64,000 bases of DNA from Melieria omissa. Lineage: Eukaryota > Arthropoda > Insecta > Diptera > Ulidiidae. How positions within the stretch are numbered: the first letter of the stretch is position 1; each line of letters starts with the position of its first letter. Positions 46,920-59,337 of this stretch are shown piece after piece. A program made the position numbers and the translations under genes. A model generated the notes under the pieces. That model was not told the origin of the DNA and searched no databases. It saw nothing but the letters and a program-made list of their open reading frames with translations. Where the stretch lies: positions 100,776,405 to 100,840,404 of the forward strand of contig OZ020269.1 in assembly GCA_963971225.1 (NCBI GenBank), in the 5' to 3' direction.

Positions 46920-47920
46920 CACGATGCGATTCCATTGGGTTTAGTATCCTCATTCGATAGTACTATCGATAGTTTTTTGACGCCCGATACTATTGGTTTT
47001 TTGTGATTAGACGGTCATGCCCCAATACTGTTCAATGCTTGCAATGCTGTCATAGATATTCCACTGTGATATTTCAATATGTGGGTACGAGTAGAAACTA
47101 GGTGACCCATTGATCTGATAGTCAGACACAATGAGTGTTATGTCCAAGAGCGTTTCTGGAGATTATTTGATAAGTATAGATAAGAGCGCCCTCTGGCGCC
47201 GCCCATACAACTCAAATCATATTGCATAACGGCGGATTTATAAGTCGAACAGCATTGCAATTTGGTACAACGTCGTTCCATGGATCAGGCATTCCGCTGG
47301 TGAAATATCATACGCGTTCGTCAAGGGGTGCAGCACTGTTTTGGTAACAAAAATTTGTCGATAACTTTGGAACTATAAATCGCGCATAAATGACATTCGG
47401 TGCGAATTCTCTGCTTAGAGATATAGCTAAAATTTGTATTATTAAATACATTAGGAACTACAAGTCTCATAGCATTGAAACAGAAAATTGCATAGGCATT
47501 GAAAAAGGGACGTGGTGCTCTTCAAGCAATTCAAACTCTTAATATCAAATAACAGACACACATCTGTACGTATCAAATAGTTTTCAATACATTTGCAGAG
47601 TGCAGATTAATATGCATATGAAATAGTTTTGATTTATCCGATAGTATCGATATTTTTCACTCAAACTATCAAAAAACATCGAATGGGCCAACTATCGATA
47701 GTTTTCCAGCTCGAATGTATGGTAACCTTTTCTGGAGCTTTGACTCCGAAAAAAGTTAAAAATTGTTAAGTAAAATTAAAAAAACAAAAGTTATTTTCAC
47801 TCAATTATTTTTCACTCAAACTAGCAAAAATATCGAATGGGCCAACTATCGATTGTTTCCCAGCTCGAATGTAGGACAACCTTTTTTGGAGCCCTGACTC
47901 TGAAAAAAATAAACTTTTTT
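46920..47920. repeat. Repeat region with TATCGATA sites and a 158-bp duplication
   Basis: CTATCGATAG occurs at about 46962 and 47692. TTTTTCACTCAAACTATCAA, ATCGAATGGGCCAACTATCG and CCAGCTCGAATGTA appear at about 47652 and again at 47810. The left part (ATTCGATAGTACTATCGATA) and the right part look roughly inverted, so this may be a decayed foldback or MITE. TATCGATA equals the fly DREF-binding element, but the context is a repeat. Confidence 0.5.
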
Positions 47921-48799
47921 ACTTTACTTTTTTTGTTTAAGTAAAATTAAAAAAAAATAAATAAATAAATAATTAAAAAATTATAATAAAATAATAAGAA
48001 TTATAAAAACCATAAAAACGTAAAATAGGTAGTTGTGTTAAGGTTTAACACAACATCCCTTTTGATTTTGTAAAAAACGATTTTGTTTTTACGAGGTTCA
48101 ATTTGGGATTCTGGGTTTTTTTCATATTTATAGAACACTGCTGAATAAATCGATTTCAAATTTGCACAATAGCTTTAAAATTATATTCTCTAACGATTCT
48201 CGTGATTGATGTCAACGTTTATTGTTTAAAATAATTGAGTAATAACTTTTGGGGCCAAACAGCGATAAACATTTTCCGTAGTGCTTCATATCTACAAAAT
48301 TTGATTTAAAGGAAAACCCCTATGTACTTCTATGGGCCATAGAACATAGATTGTAAAATGTTTTTGGTTTTTGTTTCAAGTATTTAGTAATGTTCGACCG
48401 AGGCATCACTGAGTCGCATGAACGTAGGAGATTGCAAAGAAAAGTCTCAGGAAAACAATGGATACATTCTATGCTTCTGTTCGGATATGTCCAGAAAATG
48501 GTGTCAGCGGAACATTGGAGCGCCATCTAGTCTTTATTTCGGCTACGTCAGGACTGCGTTTTAGTCACTTTGTGGTCCTATTTTTGTATCGGTTAGATGG
48601 GTCCCCAGGTATGACATGAAGTCTTTGCTTAACTTCCCTAGGAACAACCACCGATTCTCAAAGATCATTTCTACGTGGATCCCTAACACTAAGGAGATCT
48701 AACTAAGCAAGGGGCCTACACGAGTCTACAGCCAACTTGGCCAGTGAGCTTTCCTAACCTAACATAACGAAACCTATACTTTATGAGAAATCCACCCAC

Positions 48800-49450
48800 C
48801 CTTCTGTGTGATCCACCCACCCTTCTGTGAGTTAAAAAAACAAGGGACTATGCTTCCGCTGCCATTCTGAACTAGAATTTCTTTCTACACTTCAACATGT
48901 GATGAATGAATCTTCTGAAAAGAAATTACTTTACACTTTCTCCATAGCCACAAAATAAATTGTCAAAGTTTGGCTCTTTGTTTTTTGGTCGCTAGAGTGG
49001 TGTCGCTCTTTATGTGACTCGAATTACAAATATATAGTTCTATACTACTTTTAATGATACTCGAAGAAACCAGAAACCTCTCGATTCGTCTAAAAACCAT
49101 CCAGTTTAACAACTCATTTGGTTTCAAAGGATGATGCTTCCGCTGCCATTTTAAACTAGAATTTCTTTCCATACCTCAATATGGTCTCAATGAGTCCTCT
49201 GAAAACTTACTTTTTTCATAGTCACAAAATAAATTGTTAAAGTGTGACCTTTTTTTTGGTCGCTAGAGTGGTGTCGCTCTTTATGTACCCGAATTACAAA
49301 ATGATATTTTGAATAATGATGATTTGTGGATTAATAAAGTTATGTACTACTTTTAATAAAACTCTAAGAAATTTATGCCAAGAATGACCCCCGAGAGGCG
49401 TCTTAAATCTTTGGATTCATCTAAAACCCCTCCAGTTGAACAACTGATAT
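48800..49450. repeat. ~286-bp tandem duplication
   Basis: GCTTCCGCTGCCATTCTGAA, CTAGAATTTCTTTCTACAC, ACAAAATAAATTGTCAAAG and GGTCGCTAGAGTGGTGTCGC recur from about 48853 and 49137. A third partial copy (TTCATCTAAAACCCCTCCAG) continues to about 49450. A short CCACCCACCCTTCTGTG duplication lies at 48791-48830. Confidence 0.75.
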
Positions 49451-50870
49451 GGCAACCCCATCTCTATGTCAGAAGATGCTCCAGCAACGCAGGACAACTA
49501 CTCGATATCCATAGCTTAACACTTGATGCCAAATTGGAAAAAAATAATAAAAAAAACTAGCTGAAACTTTTAGCCAAAACTTATACAGAACAAAGCATGC
49601 AATGACTTCACTCAACCCAGACGCCACCGTTCCACACACGACTCGACTTGTTCCATCCAACGCTGCCAGCGCAAAAGTATTTAACAACTTTCTGCGAAAA
49701 TCACTTCATATGAAAAATGATGATACTAATCTGCGTTAATGTCAGCAACGTTTGTGGCTCAAGAGCCACGCCCCATAATTACAACTACATCGTTCGCTCT
49801 ATGCTTTCTTTTGAGCTATAAAATTTTTTCTGCACAATTTATGTGCAAGAAAAAACAAACAAAATAAACCAACAAAAAAAACAAACAGGAAGTTCAAAAT
49901 ACCAACAGTGTTCGGTTAGGTGGGCGGCAGCAAATTCAAAAAGTTACACTTTGCAAAAAACTAAAAAAAACTTTGAAAAAACAAAATACCAAAATTTTGT
50001 GCGATTTAGCATCGCGCGATAATAAAATCCCATTTAAGTTGAACGTTAAGTTTAAGATTTTTATCCAGCATTCATGCCGTATCGAAAGTTTCATTTCAGT
50101 GTTTTTTAACTAAAAATTTTCTTTCTACTATGTTTTTTTTTTGTTGAAAGTGCTGCCAAAATGGTCATGTGACTGGGCAGCGGCAAAAGTTTGCCAAAAC
50201 TTCTTTTCATACTTTTTGTGTATTTTTCTTTGCATTTGGCACTTGGCGGCATCAGCGGGTGCCTCAGCCAGCCAGTTGAGCACTTGTGAGGAAAAAAAAT
50301 GAATGAATGCGGTGCGCGCTTAATAACGGCCAACAACAACAATAACAAGAGCAGCCATGAGCCGCCATCGCCAAAGTGAGAGCCGCGGTCGTCGCTAGTA
50401 ATTCATTAATAACTTCTGACTGCGTTTTTCTGACAAGTTCGAGCGTCCGAAGATTGTCCTTTCGCATCGCGTTGCCGGCGTTGATTGTGTGCGCACATTT
50501 GGCCAACGGACCGAACGAGTTTTGCGGCGAATTTTCAAAGGCTTCGAGTATCGCTGCCAACAAAACGATGTGAGTTAAGTACATTAATGGCAAAGATTAT
50601 GGTGCAGAATTTTGTTTTAAGAATTTTTTGTTATATTTTTTGCTTAAAACATTCACTAACATTTGCAAGAATTAACTAAGGACCTGTCTTTGTGCTTTAG
50701 GAATTTGATCTATAAATTTAATTTTCTTCGAAGTTTTTTGGTTGATCAACGAAATTTTGAGCTGAGAACAACGTTCAGGATTATTTGAAAATATTTATAG
50801 GGACTGAATTGAATCTAAATAAACTTATAAAAGATATTTCTATATGCTATATACTCTGCAAATTTGACAT
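49451..50870. other. Non-coding sequence
   Basis: 49590-49830 and 50110-50600 are complex and carry open frames on both strands (for example 50264-50593 minus), none with a domain, signal peptide or splice pair I can trust. Confidence 0.35.
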
Positions 50871-50872
50871 TT

Positions 50873-52195
50873 GCCACTTCGGTAGTCCAAACTGAAGTGC
50901 ACTAAGTTCTCATCCCATAGGCCTTGAGTTCCCTTTTGTCGCCTCAGTGACTCAGATAGAAAGGCACTGGACTCACATCCCAGAGGTTGTAGATTCGATT
51001 TGTCTCGCCTCGGCAGTCCACCGAAAAATGCACTTGCCTCACATACCAGACACCTTGGGTTCGATTTGTCGCCTCGGTAACCCAGATGGAAGTGCATTGG
51101 ACTCACGTCCCAGAGGTCGTCGGTTCGACTTGGCGGTTCGGTAGCCTACTGAAAAGTGCACCGGGTTCCCATCCCAGAGACCTTGGGTTCCATTTGTCGC
51201 CTCGGTACCCCAGATGGAAGTGCACTGGACTTGCATCCCAGAAGTTGTGGGTTCGATTTGTCTCGAATTGGACTCCCATCCCAGACCCCTTGGGTTTAAT
51301 TTGTCGCATCCCAGAGGTTGTGGGCTCGACTTGGCGGTTCGGAAGCCTAGCCTGAGTTTCTACCTCAGAGGCTTTGGGTTCAATTTGTCGCCTCGGTTAT
51401 TCAGATGGAAGTGTTCCTGGCTCCTATCCCACAAGCTCTGAGTTTGATTAGTTGCCTTTGTAGCTCAGATGAAATCGACACCCATCCCAGAGGTTCCTAA
51501 CGGAAAGTTCACTGGGTTTCTATCCCAGAGGCATTTGATTCGATTTGTCTCCTGGGCAGCAGAGCGAAATGTGCACTGGACTCCCATCCCAGAGGCCTTG
51601 GGTTCCCTTTTGTCACTTCGGCAGTCCACATGGAAGTGCACTGTATTCGCATCCCAGAGGTTGTTGGTTCGATTTGTCGCCTTGGCAGCCCAGCGAAAGG
51701 GAACCCATCCCAGAGGCTTTGAGTTCCCTTTCATCGCTTTCGTAGTCCACATGGAAGTGCACTGAACTTGCATCCCAGAGGTCGTGGGTTCGATTTGTCG
51801 CCTCGGTATTCTAGTGAAAAGTGCACTCGGCTTCCATCCCGGAGTCCTTGAGTTCGATTCGATGTTTAAAAGTGAAGTGCACTGGGTTCCCATTCCAGGG
51901 CTTTGGGTTCGGGTTTTCGCCTGGATAGCCCTGATAGAAGTGTACTGAGCTTTAATTCCAGGGGTTTTGGATTCGATTTGTCGCCTCAGTAGCCCAGACG
52001 GAAGTGCACTGGGTATCCATCCAGAGGTCGTGGGTTTGATTTGTCGCCTCGGTAGTCTAGCGAAAAGTGCAGTAGGCTTCCATCCCTGAGTCCTTGAGTT
52101 CGACTCGAAGTTCAAAAGTGAAGTGCACTGGGTTCCCATTCCAGGGCTTTGGGTTCGGTGAAGTGCAGTGGGCTGCAATTGCAGAAGACGTGAGT
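50873..52195. repeat. ~64-bp minisatellite, ~20 units, tRNA-like
   Basis: Units of 63-66 bases carry TTCGATTTGTCGCCTCGGTA, then CCCAGATGGAAGTGCACTGG, then ACTCCCATCCCAGAGG. TAGCCCAGACGG at 51990-52001 fits the polymerase III A-box exactly; GGTTCGACT at 51122-51130 fits the B-box core. The A-to-B spacing is 32 bases (51090-51121), as in a tRNA. CTGGG-TTTCTAT-CCCAG (51512-51528) forms a perfect 5-bp stem with a 7-base loop. The T-stem partner is absent. Two ~250-bp four-unit blocks repeat at 51810 and 52061. Long open frames here are by-products. Confidence 0.85.
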
Positions 52196-52199
52196 TAAA

Positions 52200-53545
52200 T
52201 TCCTATGTTACATGGCTTGAACCCGCATCCAGTTAAATCTGTAGCTTTGGACAAGTGCCCTTTTCTTCAAACTCTCATCAGTTGTAATAAGAAGCTATCA
52301 GCTGATTTTCATATCCAGTATCCGTAATAACAACAACTCTGCTGGCAACAACAATACCACAAGCGGTGCCACCTCGGTCTTACCGAAATATATTAATCGC
52401 AGCGCATACATCATCCAAAATAATGTCATCAAAGACACCAACCTATGCGTTATCCAATAACACCTCCTAAGCCACTAACAGAAACGAATGCACAGAGGTC
52501 GCTCTACACAACCCAGTAATAAACATTCACAGGCGTCTTTCCTACAGTCTCTTCTCCTATCGACAGACTCACCCAGGACTGTTAGTGATAGGCTGATCAC
52601 CCAATCTGATTAATTCGTGTAACGCAGCCAACACAAAATATTCGCCTTGTTGAGGTCCTATACTTTCTGCTATAATATAGTAATTATTTACAGCTTAAGT
52701 GAAGACCCAAAATTCATTGAGAACAATTGTTGCATTGGATTTGAAATGTTGTCAGCCTTTGATAAGTTCTTCATAGCTTCATTCCGTCCATTCCCAAGAG
52801 GCACCAAAGGCCAAAAATGTTGCCACAACCAAACACAAATTATAAATAAACACAATAACAATAATAATAACAATAACAACAATTAGCAGGTTACATTAGC
52901 AACTCTAACAACTGTAAATGACTACTGTGACCTACACGAACGACAGCCATTCATAGGAATTTTCATTCAACTGGCCTAAACCTTAGCAATGGCAAGTTTT
53001 GTGTAAAAATTTCATTGCATATAATTGCAAAAAAATGTGCAAAAAAAAGAAAAAAATTAAAAAAACAAAATTCAACAATTAAGCAATTAAGGCGGTGAAG
53101 ATGCGCACAACTATTTTCAGACACTCGATCGATCTTATACAAAATGTACCGACAGTTTGTTGTATATAGTTGCGGTTGTTTTGTGAGCGAAGGTGCACCG
53201 CTTTTTAATTCGATCTGCCACTTATTTGCAACTTAGTTGCGCTTCAATTGCACATTACACAAAATAACTAAACTCACCTCGGCCTAAAATACAAAAAATT
53301 CAAAAATTGAAAAATAAAAACTAAAAATGAATATGAGAAGTGAGGAATGAGGAGTGTTTTAGACGGTCCTAAACTACTTATGGGTACCCTTTCTTTGAGC
53401 TAAATCAATTTTTGCTATTTTTTTTCTTTTTTTTTCTCTGTTTTTTATTAATTTAAATTGAGGTAATAATTTACAAAAATATTTGTTCATGTATGGCAAC
53501 ACTGTAATTTCGACGAAAGGTTAGCTTAGGTAAGGTGGCTGCGTC
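52200..53545. other. Non-coding sequence
   Basis: An (AATAAC)n-like run lies at 52848-52882. The stretch 53090-53290 is unique and complex. TATGGCAACACTGTAATTTC at about 53494 resembles hAT-like MITE ends, but no partner was found. Confidence 0.4.
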
Positions 53546-53550
53546 TGTAA

Positions 53551-54311
53551 TGGCCAAACTCCATAAAGCGCGTTTCTGGCGTTCGGGGTTTGTCGTGTTA
53601 TGGCGTTTCTCGCGTTATTCGCGTTGCAAATGGTCAAACTCCATAAAGCGCGTTTCACGCGTCAGCTTCTTCTTCTTACGTCAGTTGATGCTAATTTTTA
53701 ATTGGCAAACTGCTGATTGATTTCGTTGTGAATTGTGAAAAACAACGAAATGAAATTGCTATACGACGTTAGAGACTTTATAGAATTTACTGATTTCATT
53801 TTAAACACAATAAATGCATATCGAACATTGCAAAAAATAAAAAAAAAGATTCAGTTGAATTCAATTTGTAGCAATTTATTTCACAGGGATGAGCAAAATT
53901 CGATCGACAACGAATAAGCTATCGAATTTCCAATACAGCGAAGACTAAGTTTCGTCTGTCAAAGAATTATGCTAATTTTTAGGAATTTCTCCACATTTTA
54001 TGTTAAAATATTGGATTTCAAATGTTTCTCAAATGTATTTAATAGCTTTCGTGTAAAATAAATGCACAAGTTTGTTATCGGCATTACCATTTAACCACAT
54101 AATGTATGACATCTTTAGGAGCTCTGTCAGCTGTTTGACGTCGTTTAGCGGGAAACGCGAGAGAAAGTTGAAAATAGTTCAACTTTTGACGCGTTTCGGG
54201 CGTAGTCATGGAGTTTGCTTCATACAAATACACTGATTCAACTTTTTCTCGAAAGACGAGAAACGCGAAAAACCACGATACGCCTGAAACGCGCTTTATG
54301 GAGTTTGGCCA
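53551..54311 (+). mobile_element. PIF/Harbinger-like MITE, copy A (761 bp)
   Basis: It begins TGGCCAAACTCCATAAAGCG and ends CGCTTTATGGAGTTTGGCCA, with TAA duplicated on both sides (53548-53550, 54312-54314). A three-base TWA target and GGCC-type ends fit PIF/Harbinger. A second direct copy of the end motif lies about 95 bases inside the left end (about 53631). A short frame starting MKLLYDVRDFIEFTDFILNT at 53750 is shared with copy B, with mostly conservative changes. Confidence 0.82.
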
Positions 54312-54314
54312 TAA

Positions 54315-55675
54315 GAGAGACACTTGTAGGCCTTTTGTAAGGCCCATTGTGATAGCACATGGTCAGTCATTAATATCAAACATTTAAATCATTCACCAAT
54401 CACGCAATCATGCATACTCGAACATATCAGTTGGCAGCATCGATATAGTCACATCCGTCTATTCGTCCCTACACTGCAGCGAGTAATAAACATTTTAATG
54501 ACTTTCCTTGGCGAAATGTGAGGGAAGCGAAAACTAATTGATAGCAATGCGCAATATTGCACAGTAATCGAATTTGGTTGCAATGACATTGCAACAAACA
54601 GTGCGTGAGAAAGTGTGACAAAGCGCTGAAAAGAGGGAGGCGCGAGGTTAGTTAGCATTCAATAGTTTTTTTGTTTTGTGGCCTCTTGTGAAGCACAACA
54701 AATTAAGCAAATAAAATCACAAGCTTTGTGTGTGTGTTTGTTGCCAACTCATCCTCTGACCTAATCAATTAGCACTTTGGCACCGGTAGCAATGCCAAAG
54801 CGTTTTGCCGTTTACAGCTAACCAGCCAGCCAGTCAGTCTGACGAGCGGTTGTATGCCGCTTGATACTTCCCTGCAACGGTTGTCAATAATTGTAGTTAT
54901 TGTTGTTATTTTGTGCCACTGTCACTGCCACTGTCATTGTTGTTGTTATTGCTATTTTTAGTATTTTTTTTCAATTTTTTTTATTTATAAGTTGTTTGTT
55001 GTTGTTGTTCGAAGTTTGTTGTCGACTGTCTATGCTGTCAACGCGCCTCGCAATTGCCATTCATTTTTCATTTTCCATGCCCGCATATTTTATTACATTG
55101 AATCGAAATTGTCGTTGGACAACAAACACTATAAGAACAAAAAGTAGTAAATAAAAAAACAAAACAACAACAATTTTATGGCTGCTTATTAATTGGTATT
55201 TGATAAATTAGTCAAAACGCATAAAAACGCCAATAATGCAATTTTAATGTTCACTGCTACAGCATAGAAAAAAATTGAATTGTCTGTAATTGTAATGAAA
55301 ATCATTGCCGTTTTCAAGGTGACATTTATGGCCATTTGAATGTGCAATGTTGACAGCATATGTGTGTGTGTGTTGATATGCAACTGGCTGCATAATTGAA
55401 GTAGTGCAGCGCAACGTTTGGATAATTTATGATCTCTTTCACGACTCTATTCTGAAAATGGTCGTAAATTCCGCTTTGGGTGCAGTGAATCTGCTTGAAG
55501 CGTTTCTAATGAATTCTTGTTGTTTCTATATGCGACATATTCGTATTAATTTGTACCTATAGTTGTGTTGGATAATTTTTATGGCCAGATAATTGGTATG
55601 GATTTTATAATGTACAGCAAAAGTTATAGAAAGGAAGGATTTTTCGTATTTGGAAATTGATTAAAGTTGTGAAGA
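54315..55675. other. Non-coding, complex fly-type sequence
   Basis: 54430-55180 is unique with TTG/CAA-rich patches and a TGTGTG run near 54729 and 55362. No exon is supported. Confidence 0.35.
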
Positions 55676-55679
55676 GACC

Positions 55680-57425
55680 AGTGTTGATGGTTGGTTAGGG
55701 AGGTTATGTTTCCGACATCCAATTAACGCTGTTTTGGTATCACTTCCTTGGTATTCACGTTCAGGTTCCATCTATTTAGACTGCCTCGAATTGCTAGTTG
55801 TTTTTTGAACAATTCCCAGGCGTTGAAATCGCTGATCCTCCCACTAAAGATTTCCTTAGTTTCCTCAAAAAAATTTTTCCCTAGCGTTTTCATACTCTAA
55901 AGCCGGGTATCCACAGAGGAAATACTCGATGGTTTCCATCCAGGTGGTGTTTTGAATTATGCCCTTCTTGGCCGTCCGCCGTCCTAAAGACAAGTGGTCA
56001 CATCGCTTTTTGCTAATCAGTTCCACTGATTGGTTTTTGTTGAATTTCGGCCATATTGATCTGATGATCTTCTAGTTGCTTTCACTCGTTGGTCCTTGGA
56101 AAATTCGCTCTGGATGAGGTTTATCCACCTAAAAGCGAAACTTCTCCTCGCAAGCTCGTCAGCTCTTTCTTTATCCTCAATGTTCCTATGCCCAGGAACC
56201 CAAATGTTGCTCTCATCGATCGGTGGGCCAGTTTCAAGAAGGCCTTCCTGCAATTCCAGACAAGTGTGGAGAAAATTATCGGAGAGCTCAGCTTCTTCAG
56301 GGCTGCTTGACTGCCATTGAAAATGGTAATTTCATTTTTTAAAAGATGTTCTCTTCCATAGTCAACGCACAGAGTTCCTGAATAGTTTAGACCTCCAAAT
56401 GGAACACATTGGATCTATGCGGAAGTGGCATTGATTACCTGATTCTCAGCTCTCTTGAGTAGATACCAGCAACCAATCAACAATCCATTTTGAACACGTC
56501 CATATTTTGTGATTTCTTACTTGAAAGCATTACACATTTACAAAGTAGATAATGAGGTCTATCCACCTAAAAGCGAAACTTCTCCTTGCAAGCTCGTCTG
56601 CTCTTTCTTTACCCTCAGTGTTCCTATGCCCAGAAACCCAAATAAAAGCAACTATCGAAGTTTCAGTTTCAGGAAGGCCTCCCTGCAATTCCAGATAAGT
56701 GTTGAAAAAAGATCGAAGAATTCAGCTTCCTTAGGGCTGCTTGATTGCCGTTGAAGTTGGTGATTCTATTTTTTAAAAGAGCTTCTCTGCCATAGTCAAC
56801 GCACAGGCTTCTTGAATAGTTTAGACCTCCAAATGGAACACTTTGGATCTATGCGGAAGTGGCATTGATTTCCTGATTCTCAGCTCTTTGAGTAGATACC
56901 AGCACCCACACAACAATCCATTTTGAACACGTCCATATTTTTTGATTTCTTACTTTGTAAATGTGTACATTTACAAAGTAGACAATGAGGTCTATCCACC
57001 TTAAAGGAGAGATTTCTCCTCGCAAGCATGTGTGCTCTTTATTTACGCTCAATGTTCCTATGCCTACGAACCCAAATGAGATCAACTATCGAAGTTACAA
57101 TTTCAGGAAGGCCTCCCTGCAATTCCAGACAAGTGTGGAGAAAATTATGGGAGAGCCCAACTTCTTCAGGGCTGCTTGACTGTCGTTGAAAACGGTGATT
57201 CCATTTTTTAAAAGAGGTTCTCTGCCATAGCAAACCTTCACGCTTCTTGAATAGTTTAGATTTCCAAATGAAACACATTGGATCTATTCGGGAGTCGTAT
57301 TCACTTCCTGATCCTCAGATCTCTTGAGTAGATACCAACACCGACTTAACAATCCTTCTTGAACACGTAGGTATTTTATGATTTCTTACTTGAAAGCAAC
57401 TATTACACATTTACAAAGTAGTCCC
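55680..57425 (-). mobile_element. I-group LINE 3' part with tandemly triplicated RNase H segment
   Basis: The minus strand encodes RNase H C-terminal text (WVPGHRNIEDKERADELARR at about 56130-56200) and, nearer 55800-56000, a Cys-rich C-terminal domain (TIEYFLCGYPAL). The 3' end is near 55680 (AACCAACCATCAAC on the minus strand). A ~436-bp segment containing the RNase H part is repeated three times: GGATGAGGTTTATCCACCTA at about 56110, and related phrases at 56551 and 56988. Confidence 0.75.
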
Positions 57426-58048
57426 AGGTAGAAGTAGTCTGAATATAGTTAACCCTTTCGTTACTTTGTTGCCATACGGCAACATGCTACTTCTTGGACA
57501 TCTGAACCCTCTATGGTCTCAAGAATACATTTTTTTGTTGGTCCTTACAATAGTTTGACGTTTGAAAAATAATACAAAATTAATAAATTAAATATTTAAG
57601 CTGGATATAGTGAACTAATTATTGCAGGGCCTGTTCACAGTATTGAGGTTGTTAACTATATCAAGGTTAACATTTTTGTTCAAAAACTCGTTTTATTTGC
57701 TCAAAATGAATTTTTTGTTTTTTGCTTGAAATTGCTTTCAAAATTTTTTTCCAATATTTAGAGGCTCCATGTCGAAATTTGGGTGTTTACTACATCAAGG
57801 TGTTCACTATATAGGATGTTCACTATACCCAGACACGACTGTATGCTAGTTTCTTGAATTTTATATCTCTACATATTTTTAATATGAATTTTAAAATTTT
57901 TATTTTGAATTTTTACTTCCATTCCATAAAAATGTATCTAAGTATTTTTAATATAATTTTAGTTGAAGTAAATGAGAAAATATTTGATTTTTAGTTATGC
58001 ATAACTTTTTTTTGTATGTTTTGTAATTTTATATTTACGTAGTTATTA

Positions 58049-58837
58049 TGGTCAAACTCCATAAAGCGCGTTTCAAGCGTATCGTCGTTTTTCGCGTTTC
58101 TCGTGTTTCGAAAAAAAGTTGAATCAGTGTATTTGTATGAAGCAAACTCCATGACTTGATGTCGATACGCTCGAAAGGCGTCAAAAGTTGAACTATCTTC
58201 AACTTTCTCTTGCGTTTCTCGCTTAACGACGTCAAACAGCTGACAGAGCTCCTAAAGATGTCATACATTATGTGGTTAAATGGTAATGCCGATAACAAAA
58301 TTGTGTTATCGCAAAAGTCGAATGCATTTATTTCACACGAAAGCTATTAAATGCATTTAAGAAACATTTGAAATTCAATATTTTAACATAAAATGTGAAG
58401 AAATTCCTAAAAATTAGCATAATTTTTTGACAGACGAAACTTAGTCTTCGCTGTATTGGAAACTCGATAGCTTATTTGTTGTCGATCGAATTTTGCTCAT
58501 CCCTGTGAAATAAATTGCTACAAATTGAACTCAACTGAATTTTTTTTTTATTTTTTGCAATATTCGATGTGCATTTATTGTGTTTAAAATGAAATCAGTA
58601 AATTCTATAAAGTCTTTAACGTCGTATAGCATTTTCATTTCGTTGTTTTTCACAATTCACAACGAAATCAATCAGCAGTTTGCCAATTAAAAATTAGCAT
58701 CAGCTGACGTAAGAAGAACAAGCTGACGCGTGAAACGCGCTTTATGGAGTTTGACCATTTGCAACGCGAATAACGCGAGAAACACCATAACACGACAAAC
58801 CCCGAACGCCTGAAACGCGCTTTATGGAGTTTGGCCA
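58049..58837 (-). mobile_element. PIF/Harbinger-like MITE, copy B (789 bp)
   Basis: It begins TGGTCAAACTCCATAAAGCG and ends CGCTTTATGGAGTTTGGCCA, with TTA duplicated (58046-58048, 58838-58840). It is inverted relative to copy A at 53551-54311. An extra end motif lies about 95 bases inside its right end. On the minus strand a frame starting MKMLYDVKDFIEFTDFILNT parallels copy A. Confidence 0.85.
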
Positions 58838-58868
58838 TTACAGCCACAACGAGTTTGTTGCTGTCATA

Positions 58869-59337
58869 CAGAGTTGCCAGATCATGAGGTTCCCTTCTAG
58901 CTTTAAGAGACTCTTGGCCTTTTAGGAGAATGTTTAGGAGGAAGAATTGTTTAGGAGAAAGTTTAGGAGATTTATATTTTATGTTAGTGGATTTTTCTGA
59001 TTCTTAGTGGATTTTTGGGAGATTTTTGGATAACGAGGTATCATGTATTGGCCACAATGCCACAATGAAATCCCGACAAAAACGGCACTTTTTGTTTAGT
59101 TCATTTGTTATATGTTTTGTTTTTGCTCAGTTTTTGTTGTTAAACTAAAGATGAATAAAAAAAGGCTGCATTAAATAAATTATGTGTATATAATTTTATT
59201 TTTTGATCAGAAGTTTAATTCCTTTAAAATGACACAAATTATAAAAAAAATGTTAGAAATTTTTTTAATTTTTGGAGGAAATTTCAGTATTTTCTTTAGA
59301 TTTAGGAGAAAATCATTTCAGGTATCTGGCAGCACTG
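58869..59337. mobile_element. hAT-like MITE, copy 2 (469 bp)
   Basis: The ends CAGAGTTGCCAGATC and ATCTGGCAGCACTG are inverted. The 8-bp flanks CTGTCATA (58861-58868) and TTGTCATA (59338-59345) differ by one base. TTTAGGAGAA words mark both subterminal parts, as in copy 1 at 30143. It interrupts the piggyBac-like MITE. Confidence 0.82.

Noticed and set aside
51465..52178. 237-codon minus-strand open frame
   Set aside because: It lies wholly in the ~64-bp minisatellite, whose unit lacks stops in that frame; the other strand is also open.
50873..52195. Functional tRNA gene cluster
   Set aside because: Units lack the paired T-stem and acceptor stem, so they can only be tRNA-like.
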